NCBI GenBank assembly: GCA_007449985.2
Contig: VIIQ02000652.1
Coordinates: 62,001-126,000, forward strand
Direction of reading: 5' to 3'
Source: Desmodesmus armatus
Taxonomy: Eukaryota; Chlorophyta; Chlorophyceae; Sphaeropleales; Scenedesmaceae
DNA length: 64,000 nucleotides
The notes under the pieces were generated by a model. That model saw only the letters and a list, made by a program, of their open reading frames with translations, was not told the origin of the DNA and searched no databases. Numbering within the stretch: the first letter of the stretch is position 1; the number at the start of each line of letters is the position of its first letter. Positions 23,801-35,800 of the stretch are shown one piece after another. The position numbers were made by a program, and so were the translations under genes.

Positions 23801-26800
23801 GTTCCCGCTGTCGCTGTTGGTCACACGCTTGTCAGGCCAGGGTCTGGAGTCGGTGTTTATGGGCGTCCTGCGGTGAGTGGTGGGCTTGCTGTGCACGTGC
23901 CATAACTGGTTGAGATGTCTGTCCACCCGCCCAGCCCACACCCGTGACATTATACAGGATAGCATGCATGTGTAAACACCTATGGGGGATGCTGTACAGC
24001 ACACATGCTGCAGCATATCCCAGGGTGTTGGCTGCAATCTCAACATGGAGAGCAGTTGTTGTGTGGCGATTGTATCTAACTGTGATGATGTTCACCCTCA
24101 CAGCGTGCTGACACTGTGGAGCCTGCCTGCAGGGTTGCGGAAGATGATGGGACCACGGTGCGGGCGTGGTGCACAACCACTGGCACAATCATGTGCTGCG
24201 ACACAAAGTAAGTCACGCAGTGAGGTGCAGGTGACCAGCGCTAGAAGTGCAGTGGCTTGTCCTCAGCAGTTGCAGCTGACTGTGGTGTGTGGCTGCTGCA
24301 AGCACCGCTGCCTTCTGTTGGGTTATCTTTATCGCTCTCCACTGTGGTCCGTGTGGCACTAGATGCGCTTGTGGCGTCTGCTGACATCAGCGCTAGTGCT
24401 GGGCTCTTTCAAATCCTCCACTCACGGATGGTGCTGCAGGTTGGCTGAGTGGCTAGGCGTCAACCCATTGGAACTCACAGGACGCCAAGCCAGCTCACTG
24501 GGCACAGACCAGTCGGCGCTTGCCAGGTCAGTGCTACATGACAGCGCTTCAACTCCACCAGATGAAGATGCAACCCTGCATGCCTTCAGCCCTTGTGACT
24601 TGCATCCGGAAGTGCTGAGGTGCCTTCAACAGCTGGCTCCACATATGCTTAGACTTTTTGCTGCTTACTGAACTTCAGCACATTTGGGTTGCGTTGCCTG
24701 GGGTACACGTCTCAAGGGGTTGTTGTGTCTGTTGGATTTTGTGGCTGCAGCTTTGTGGCTGATGCTGTGGGTCCCAAAAGGGCAGCTGCAGCCAGGGGTG
24801 AGCTGGTGCTGCAGACGGGGCTGATGCACCGCTTCCTACAGCAGATCAATGTCAAGCTCACAACGGGCTTTGCTGGCACCGACAACGAGCCTGTCCTGGT
24901 GAGCACGTTGCAGCCCCTGCCCGACAGAACTGACTTCAGAGCGGCAGCTGGCGGCAAATACGCATACATATTTGCAGCAGCCCTCTTGTTGTGCACCTCC
25001 ATGAGCTGGCCTGCTGGCAGAGGAGGCTATGCAGCATATGCAGCTTGCCGCACTTCCTGTACCACGCAGAGGGCTGTCGCCAGGCTGCACAACTTTGACA
25101 GCCTGCTGTGTCCCGCTTGCTGTACCACGCTCATGCGTGCAGGTGCTGTACATGCAATCACTGGATGAGGCGCAGCGCATGATGGTGGTGGACGAAAAGC
25201 TGAAGATCATGCACTGCAGCGAGTCCCTAGCCAAGATGCTGGGCACCACCACGTCTACGCTGGCCACCATGCAGCTCCCAGCACTGATCGCGCCACCAGC
25301 AGCGCAGCTGCACAAGCGCTGGATACTGGTAAGCCGTAGCACCTGCGCGATCAGTGGTTTGCGTCTGTGCAAACCGTGGTTTGGGTCAGCTGCTTGCATC
25401 CCTTGTGGCAAGTCCAGCCCTAGGACCGTGTCCGGCTTTGCCATTACGGCAACTTGGGGTGTACAGTAAGCCTTGACTAAAGCAGGTGGAGTCACTCACC
25501 AGCAAGACATGGAGGGTGTAGCCTCTCTTTGGGTGATCACTCACAGGCCTGCGTGCATCGCATTCTTTGAGGGGCCGGCTGCCAAGTGTCCATGAAACTA
25601 ACAGCCATCAAAGAGAGCGTCACCCAAGACGCGTGCATTACCCCAGCTTGGCTGCTGCGTATAGCTCTGCGCAGTGAATCCTGCAGCTCACATGCTCAAG
25701 TGCATGCAGCTCACAGCACATGCCTCTTGCCAAGAGGCGCAGTGCCCCCCTATGTCAAGGCGCTCCTGACCTTGCTGTAACTGCACCACAGGACATGGGC
25801 AGCACCAGGCCCCAGCCAGGCAGCTGCAGGGCAGGAGGTGTGGTGCACATGCTGGCGGTGACTGGCGCAAAGGTCCCTGTGCGCCTGGAGATCAAGACGG
25901 TGGACAACAGCCACAGCCAGAGTGCTGACGAGCACTCACGCATGCACATCGTCAAGGTGGGTACCATCTTGCCTGTTTTGTGAACACCGGTGTACAGGTA
26001 AAGCCGTACAGTCGCACTGCACGCTAGGTGCCTTTCATTCAGGTGGTCTGTGAAGTCTCCTGGTTGGCCCTGTCAGCCCTACTGGTTAGTGGCTGGTAGT
26101 AACTGCATACAACAGCTCACATGCCGCTTGCATCCGCCCTCCAAGCAGACAGTCATGTTGGTTCATCACAGCCAACAACCACGCTGCTCCTTGATACGTG
26201 TCAGCCCACCGCAACCTGATGGTGTGTGCTGTTCCAGGTCGATCGTGCCAGTGACCAGGAGTGTGTGGACAGCCGCTGTGTCACTCTGACAGTGGACCAG
26301 CGGGGTGTGGTGCTCGCGGCATCCAACAGCCCAAAGGCCATTTTCGGCTTCAACCCCCAGGCAGACCTCATTGGCCAACCGCTGGCTGCCTTCATCAACG
26401 TCTTTGAGGACTTCCGTGTGAAGCAGCAGCAGCAAGTGGGCGGTGGCAGCCCAGCCAAAGGCAGCAGCAGCTTTGCCGGCACAAGAAGTGTGAGTGAGCA
26501 GTACAGCCGCCTGGCACTTCAGATAGCGCCTGCCCCTGATGCCAACGCCAGCCCCGACGCAGCAGCCTTCGCTGCCGCAGCAGATGGCACAGACGACTCT
26601 GTGCTGCTGACGTTGCTGGCGAATGCAGCTCAAGAGGGCAGGGAGGCCTGCTACAGGGTGGGTGTGCGGCCGGCGCCGCTCGCAGCAGGCCAGATTGGGA
26701 AGAGTGCGGAGGAGCAGCAGCGGCAGCAGCAGCAGAGTGCGGCAGCTGGGACGTCCACGCTGCTGGCAGCGCTTGGGAAGCGCACTGGCACCAAGCTGCA

Positions 26801-29800
26801 GGCAGCCATCATGCGCATTGATGTGGTTGAGCCGGACTGGACTCAGGAGGATGCCGGCAGCCAGGGCATCAAGCTCAAGGTGGGTCCCTGTTGCTGTGCA
26901 TGTGCCTAGGCACAGGCCTGTGCCGTGCCTGCCATGTGCACAGTGTGCTGTGCTGGACGGGGTGCGCATTGTCAGCAAACATTGTACAAAGCTCACGCAG
27001 CTGCTGTGTGGTGCCAGGAGTGTGCCTGTCAGGTGCTTTTAGGCGGTAACACTTCAAACGCTACGCTCCAAACGTAGCAAGTTGATTGTTTGTCACACAT
27101 GTGTGAACAATCAGAAATTGCTTGGTCCCCACAGGCTCCTGAGGCATCTGCAGACGGTGAGCCAGATCACATTGCGTGCTGTTTGCAGGTTGAGTTGGTA
27201 AGTGCAGACATCCTCAGTGGCTGCTTGGAGCTGGACGACAGGCTCAAGGTGGTCAAGCCAGACCCTGCTGTGAGCCAGATGATGGGGGTGATGTCTGTGG
27301 CAGAGATGAGGGGCAAGGCCCTCAACAAGTGAGTAGTCAATAAGTATGGTGATGAGAGTCTTTATTTGCAGCTGCTGTAGTCAATGCCATGTACAGAAGT
27401 GTTGCCAAGGTTGTGTTCCTAAGGTTCCGGATTGATTGAAAGACTGAGCAGGCGCTTTGGCCTCAGGTGCCGTGGTAAGAGAGCGCGTGCTTCGTGACAC
27501 AGCAAGCAAGCTTGTTAACAACATGTAAGCTTGAGTTTGGTCATGCATTGGGTCAAGGATCTCTGGCGCTGCCGCCCTAATTGCATTTCAGGCTTGTCAA
27601 GCTACCCAAGACGGTCCAGTCAGCCCAAGACATGCTGACGGCTGCAAAAGCGGCTGGTGGCAAGGCGTCCGCCCTGAAGAAGAAGCACAAGGGCAGCGAG
27701 ATCGCCGTCGGGCCTGTCATGGAGGTGGAGGCGGTGCATGCTGACGGGCAGCCGCTGAAGCTGCAGCTGCAGGTGTGCTGGGTTGCGTGTGCTTTGATCC
27801 TGTGTGCTGGGCCGGCTCTACAGCATCTGTGTATGATGCTTCAGCAGGACGGCACTGCATGCCTGTCAATCCAAAGTCGACCCAAAATTGGTGTCTTTTT
27901 TGCTTCTGCCCCAACTGCAGGGTGTGGGGAAGGACAGCAAGGGTCATCGGGTGCTGGTGCGCGTCAAGCTCTGTAGGCCCACCAGTGTCGGCAGCTTGGA
28001 CGGGCTGCTGCGGCTGTGTTCCACCGGCGGCCACCTGCCATCCAGGCTGCTGCAAGCAGATCGCGCAGCTGTCGCAGCTGCACCAGGCACCCTGGCCAGC
28101 CACAAGGCAGCTGCTGCTGCGCCCCGTGCTAGGCCAGGCCTGCACGACAGCAGCGACGGAGGCAGCCAGCACAGCAGAGAGGGCTTGGAGGGTGAGGGCC
28201 TCAAGAGCAGCCACTTCCAACCCGGCAGGAAAGGCCCCGCTGCTGCCGCGGAGGGCAGCAGAGAGCCCGGCCGCGGCCTGCGGTTTGCTGCTGGGGAGGA
28301 CAGTGACTCACCGCCTGAGGAGCACCCGCCCCGCCGCAGGGATGCCGGGCCTGCGAAGCACGGCAAGGGCAGGGCAGCTGCTGACAGTGACGGCGAGGAC
28401 GGCAGCTGGGATGGTGAGGCTGCCGCGCGCCCGGCGCTGCGCGGCCCGCGTGTCAACCCTAAATGGGAGCAGCTGCAGAGCCCGAAGGTTTCCGCCTTCG
28501 GGGCCAAAGGGGCCCTGGGGTCCGGGTACCACGGCCAGGATGACGAGTATGATGCAGCGCCAGCGGGCAGGTCCAGGAAGGGCACTGGCCCTGGCGGCCG
28601 CAGTGGGCCAGGCCCCGAGGCGTTTAGTGACGGCTTGGGCGACGGGGCAGAGATGGACGTGGAGCCCCGGGGGTATGGCGGCCAGCTTGCCGTGGCGGAG
28701 CAGCAGCTGGGGATGGAGATGGGTGACGGGGGGCAGCCTATGGATGGGGATGGAGCATCAGAGATAGCCAGCGAGGACGAGACGAAGCTTGACGGGTTGG
28801 GCACCACAACAAATGAGGGTGATGACGAAGACCTCACCTGTGATTGGAGGTAAGCTGCCAGGCTGTGCATGTGCACGGCACGTGGGCTGCAGGATTTGAG
28901 CTAGCTATAGCAATCTCTTGTTGAGGTATGCGCTGCTGTAGCAGCGCAGCTAGCTACAGGTGGCTTTTCCAGTGGTTTGTCCCCTCACCACCTTCTTGTC
29001 CTTGTGGGCAACACATGCAGCTGCTGTTGTAGATGGGGATGGGGCACAGGGTTTGGCTGATCGGCCACACCACATGATGAAGAGGCTAGTTTGACTTGTA
29101 CTTGCGTTGGCAGCTACCCCCATACATGATGTTCATCCGCCATGCATTTGCTGATCACGCAGCCCACCCCGCACAGGGGACCGAGCAGTGGCTGGACTCA
29201 GTAGTTATCTGGGTGCGTCTGACCTTGTGTACTTGCGTGTGTGTGTGCAGGCGTGCCAAGAGGTTGCGCAGGATTCTGCGACAGCTGGAGTCACCAGCAG
29301 CGCTGGCGCCCTTGGCACGCTTCTGGCGCGGCACCTGGGGCGTAGTGCTCGCACTGCTGGTGGCGCACATCGTCTGCTATGCTGTGCTGTCAATGATCCT
29401 GGCCTCACGGAACACGTAAGGCCGCAGGAAAACGTGCTGATGTGTCATTAGCCAACTCGTCAGCACACAAGCATGCATGCATGTACGCCCACATGCGTCC
29501 CTCTGGCTGGGTAGCCTTGATTCTGTCCTGGCTGGGGGGGCCTGATTGCCGCGCCAACAGCTGCTTTGCATGGCTGCTTCAAGCTGTGAAACTGCCAGCG
29601 TAGCATCCTGGCCACTCTAATTACAAGCGCTGGACGGAGTGGCACAGTCCACTCTCACATGCGAACACAGTACAACACCCAGGGAGGAAGACATGTGCTC
29701 ATGTGCTGTTGGTGTGGCATGCGTACTGCAGGGATGTTGTCGGTGTGCAGCAGCTGGCCAATGCAGTGGACAGGAGTCAGATGATCATGCTGCGAGCCAA

Positions 29801-32800
29801 CTTCATTGCCAAGTGCTCCAACCCCAGTCTGCAGGTACGCTGCTAGCTTGGCTGCCTTGTTGTGTGCGCTTCCAACTCGTCAACTCTTGCTGCGCCCAGC
29901 TCTTGAGCATGCAAGCGTATGTACTAGCCTGCACCGGCATGTCAGCGCACATTTCAAATGTGGCACAGCCTAACACAAACCCAAGCAGTCAGCAGGAGCA
30001 ATGAATTTTTGCCCCATCTTCAGCTTGAGTCTTGCAGCGGTGACCTGCGTCTGCCCTGACAACTACCAGTCTATCTTGCAACCCCCAACATCAAGATGAT
30101 GTCCCTAAAATTGAGGTCGGCAATTCTGCAGGAAACACTGCAGGACCCACCACAAAAACATGCCGTGTGGTGTTTGAATGCTGGCTTTGCTTGTGCAGTA
30201 CCTGGATGTGTGCTCAGCCAGACAACGGCAGTTCTACCTCGACAAGTCTGTGTCCAACGTGGCAGCCTTGTCAAAGCTGCATGAGGGGGTCTTCCTGGGT
30301 GAGCTATGCACACACCGAGCAGACCAAACCCCGCACACATGGACTTGTATGCCCGCATCTTGCATTCCAAGCATTGGGCCTGCGCGAGCTTCAGCCAGCC
30401 GTCGGCAAGACGCTGTTTACTTTCAGCAATGCATCCAACCGTACGATGCATGTGCTGGGGATGAGAGTGCCGTGTCTTGCAGTAGCCAACACACAAACAG
30501 CTCCTTAGGCCTTGCCTTGTACCGTGATGGTTTTGTACTGCTGCACAGGTACTGACCAGTCCAAAGTGACTCGGCTGAGTGACAACGAGCTTTTTGACTG
30601 GTGGATGCTGCCGCACCAATATGAGACCGTGTTTTTCGACACTGACCCGCCAAGCAGTACCAACATCCCCATCAGCTTGTGGAACCTGGGCAACAAGTAA
30701 GCCCGAGGGTTACGGGCGTAGCACGACACACAACAGGGTGTTGGGGTGCTATGGCAGTGCAGGGTTAGATGACACATGTGTACTCACAGGGGGGGCTTTG
30801 GAGGCCTTGTTCTCCGTTTAAAGGGCCTCCGCCGGTGTAGCAAGGGTTTGACACTGTAGTACAGTAACTGAGCTGCCTGCTGGGTTTTGGGACAGCACAT
30901 GGGCCAACCTGCACAGCTGCAGTGGCTCGTGCACCTGTGGTTTGCAAACCAAGATGGGGTTTGTGGTGGTGGCGGAGGGTGATTTCCAAGCCAGTGGGCG
31001 GTGAATACGGGCACAGGCCGCTGGCGACATGCGTAGGAGGTGGCAAAACGGGAGTACAAAGACGATACTGCCCCAACCATATGGCATGGTACATGCATGT
31101 GCGCCGCATGCGCCAACGGGAGTAGAAGGACGTATACCTCCTGTGTAGGAGGGGACAAAACGGGAGTACAAAGACGCAACTGCCCCAACCATGTGCACCG
31201 CATGTGCCAACCACTGCTGTTGTCTGCTTGTGGCGCAGGTTCATCTCTGCAGCCAAGGAGGTCAACTACGCCAGCAGCACACTCCAGCTGGACAACACCA
31301 ACATGGAGAAGTTGCGCTTCTGGCAGTACGTGATGGAGAACGGCAAGGAGACCCTGTACAATGCATACTCCAAAAGCTTGGACCTGTACGTCCTGTTCTG
31401 CTGGGACCAGCTGGGTGGACTGTCCACGCTGCTGACGGCGCTGCTGGTTGCAGAGGTGCGGCGGGGGATTCCACATAAGGAGGACACAGGGTTATCTTTG
31501 TGGGATGCTGTAGAGCCTGCTAGGACCGCATGCGTGTACTGTCATGTGACCTTCCTGTTCAACACACAACAGTTCACTAGTGCTGGCTGTTTGGAGTGGA
31601 TGAGGGATGTTGAGACTGCTGCTTGTTTTGACACATGAGTTGCATCCAGCAGGCCCATATCATGATGTCCAGTCACAATGATGACAAGATAGTTTGGAAG
31701 TGTGTGCGAGTGCTTGCTGGGCAGGCCGATGCATCACAGCGGCGAAGCAGCTACATGAGCAAAGCACATTTCTCTTTGGTCAGGACTTTGGCACTGAAGT
31801 ATCCAACCATTTCTGCCCTCCACTGTCTGTCCATGTGTATACTGTGTGTGTTGCTGCTGTGCAGCTCATCGCAGTGGCTCTGGCAGTCATGTTGTATCAG
31901 CTCGACTCAGTGCGCCGAGTCTGCAGGCAGCGCATGGCTTGCTTCAGTGTGTTCCTAGCACTACCCAGCGCCACGCTGCGGACCATGGCCACCGCACCTT
32001 GTCAGGTGAGCATACCAGGCCATCTACAGCCATGTGATGGAGTTGGCCGCCCATGATGCTGCCGGCAACATCGCTGGCCCAGCAAACTGTGTTTGCAAGT
32101 GGCAGCTGTGGGATAGCTTCTGTGGGTGCCTTCTGCAGAGCAGGGGTGTCAAAGTTCAGACATTGCCAGCAGCTGCAGCTAGGTTGTGGTGGGTTGGCGC
32201 ACCCACTTCGTGAATGTCAGCATCTGAAGTGGCGATACACCTCGTACCTTAACTCAAGACGAAATCATACTCTGGCAGCAGCATGACAGCCGGCCGCTGT
32301 CGCATGTTCCTGCCTTGACATGATAATAGCCTAGCCTGCTCACTCAAGGAAGTTTTGCCTGCAGGAGATGCACCTCTGTTGGCCCTGGATGATGCAATTC
32401 CTGTCGGAACACACTGGAGGTTTCTTTTTACATGCGTGGGAGGCACTGACACAATTACAAACTCACCCCCTCACGCCCTCCCTCACTTGCTGACCGACTT
32501 GCTCGCTCCCTGAACGACTTGCTCACTTCTCCCCTCCCCCAGGTTGATGAGGATGACACGGGCGAGAATGAGCAAGATGATGGGGGTTTCTTACATGTGT
32601 GTGAGGCACTGACACAATTGCAAACTTACTCACTCACTCACTCACTCTCTCACTCCCTGACCGAATTGCTCATACCTCCCCCCTTTCCCCCTCCCCCAGG
32701 TGTATGAGGATGACACGGGCGAGAATGAGGATGATGATGGAGGTTTCTTACATGTGTGTGAGGCACTGCCACAATTGAAAACCTACTCACTTACTTACTC

Positions 32801-35800
32801 CCTCCCTCACTTGCTCACCGACTTGCTCACTCCATGACCGACTTGCTCACTCCTCCCCTCCCCACCTCTCCCAGGTTGACGAGGATGACACCGGTGAGAA
32901 TGAGGACGATGATGAGCTGGAGCTCTTGGGCGGGGGCCAGGCAGATGAGCAGCCGAGCGCTGGTGACCCTGGAGCCAGCTCTACCAACAAGGCCAGCAAG
33001 AGTGTGCGCCTGGCTGTTGAAGAGGCGGCACCTGGAGGTGAGGCCCTCAGCAACAGTGAAGTGATCATGATCGGTTGCATTGGGCTGGACCATGCAACCG
33101 GTGGTTTACTCTATGAAGTCATCTAGCAGCAACAGGGAAGACCTTGCAAGGCGCAGCTTGGTGCTTCAGCGATGCCCACATGCAACGACTGCAACCAGCT
33201 GACATCTTGTTTTGGGGGGGGGGGACAGGGATTCTTCCCTGCACCAGCACAAGCAAAAGGCAGGGGCTTCAACAAGGCGTCACTTTGCAACCGCTGCCAG
33301 CTGGGGGGGGGGGCAGAGGGTTGCTGCATCCAGCTGACATGGCAGGGATGGGCTCATGTATCCCCAATTTCATTACCCTCAGCCCTGCCTGGAATCACCT
33401 CTCACACTAGAGCAAGCTGGGCTGACACACGCTGCTGATCTGCAATATTTGTGGCATGCCAGATGCCAAGGGGGCCAAGGGTTCAAAGCCCAAGAAGCTT
33501 CTTTCCCGGCACAAGGGCAAAGCCAAGGAGCTCACAGGCGTGGCGGGATGGGTGGTCAAGAAGTACCGCGCTCTGCGACACGCAGCTCGAGGCACCTTCA
33601 ACCGACCCATGAAGGTCTGTTGCATCCATCCACAGATGGGATGTGTCACAGCTGGCTGGGCTTACACCTTACTGCACATGCAGAACCGCACCCACCCCGC
33701 CAAAACCACTCGTTTTGGTTTGCGTCTGAACCTTCTGTCTGACTATCGATATGTCGGCACACCTGCACTATGGCTGTGGCACTCTGGTCACTGTTTGGCC
33801 CCAACAAGTGCGTCTGCCTCGGGCTCCCGGCAGCTGGGTTTACTGGGCTACTGTGTGTAGACACAGGGAGTGCATCCCGCCACTGCATCAACCATCCAAA
33901 GTGTGGCCAGCTGGTGGGGGCCTGCCCCCTCTGTGCTTTTTCTTGAAACGCATCTGCAGAGGCAGCCAGCTGACCCTTGTGCATGTGCTGCTGGCAGGTG
34001 AACGGCAAGAAGCTTCACCCAGCGCGGGGTGCCTTCAGTGCCTTCATGTTGCCCCTGCTGGCCTGGTGGCTCGTGGCCATCGCCATCTTTGGGGTCTCCT
34101 TCCAGAAGGTGGCGATGTTGCAGGCACCTCTGACGTCCATGCAGGTGTGGTGGTGACGGGGGGGGGGGGTGGAGAGCACTCTGTCGAGGAAAATTCAAGC
34201 CTTGTCGGACGCTAAATTGCCTTTTTCTGACAGCGTGATTGGGTGGTGGGCCCCATGTCGGGCGTAATGAGCATCCGGTCGTCCCCGTGGTCACATGATC
34301 GCTTTTGCAGCTGACTTGTTGAGGATCTGGATCAGTGTAGGAAGTTCGAATGTGTTTTTTGCCCCCTCGTGCTTTCGCTGCAGGTTGCTGCACACGTGCA
34401 GTTCGACATCGCGCGTGTGCGCATGTTGTCCAACATGCTGGGCTTCCTGTTGGACGGCCAGGCGAGTCCAGAGCGCCTGCTGTTGCTGGGCATGGTCGAT
34501 GAGGAGCTGGAGCGGCTACGATCCCAGTACTTCACAATGCTCTATGGCGGCGAGATGCTTACAACCACGGTGCGTACATAGTGACCTAGGCACTCTGAGG
34601 CACGAGGTCGTACTGCTCCCTTGCATGCGGACCTCTCGAAGACGCAGTCTCTTGTCAGCACATTACAGCAGGGGGGTGGATGGTGGGATAAGAGGAGTCA
34701 AGTGTGGTGAGTGCTTCCATGTGTGAGACAGCAGTTGCAACTAGCTGTCTCACACATGCGTCGAATGCTTCTGCAAGAGCCCAGTAGTGCCCACTGGCCC
34801 TGCTGGCGCAGGGTGGCAGTATGGACGCAGGATGTTCGTGTTGCTCTCATTGCTGTGCACCTGGGCCTGCTGAACCTGCGCTGTGGTACGCCTGCGTGAT
34901 GTTTGGTTTTTTGGGGAGGTATAGGGGGGGCGGACCCCCACCGGCTGGCCACACACGCAACAGCCGAGTAAACCCGACTGCCGGGAGCCCAAGGCAAAGC
35001 CTCACACCGACGGAAGACGCCTCAACCAGATGTTTGGTTTTACGTACATGGATGCCGCAGGGGGTGACTGTGACTGCAACGTCAGCGCTGTTCAGGGACC
35101 AGACTGTGTCGCACCTGTTCTTCAACACTAAGGACTGTTTGAGGGTCGACAAGAGCACCTGCTGGGGGAAAGGTATGCTGCACGATGCTTCCACCTTGGC
35201 GTTGCTCCCTGTGCTAGCATGCTTGGCGTACGTGCGCGGGGCATCCAGATCATGTAACGATCACCCGCACCCGACACCCGCACTGCAAATTCGACTGCTA
35301 TCTTGTCAGTGACTGCGCACTGGGTTAAATGCGCATGCTCAGTGTGGAAAGGCCTTCCTTTTGCATGTGCCCTACATGAACTGCATGTTCACACAGCCAA
35401 CTGCCACGGCACTAGCAGTGTATACGCCAATATGCAATGATAGCACTTGTGATGCACATACTGTCAGGGCAGTTGCAGTGCACACTGTCACAGACGCAGC
35501 CACGAAAGTCCTGCCGCCTGACGTGTTCTGTGCAGGTTCCAAGTGGCATGACGTGACACACAACGGCATTGACATGATGGTGCAGCGCTTGTTCCAGGAA
35601 GTCAGCATCTTCTCCAAGCTGCCGCCTGCCAACCAAACTGTGGAGCACTCGAGGTGGGCTGGGTTGTCCAGCATTTGGCAAACCTCAGTCCAGCAGTTGG
35701 CAAACATCAGGGGGCATCACCAAAACCTGTTGAGCTACTTACTAAGTAGCTCAAGAGTGGCACTCAACATCGGTAGTGCTGCATTTAGTGTGCATCGCTG

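Noticed and set aside
27944..28876. 310-residue antisense open frame
   Set aside because: It is the complement of the GC-rich low-complexity exon 29 of the TmcB-like gene, whose sense frame joins neighbouring exons in phase.
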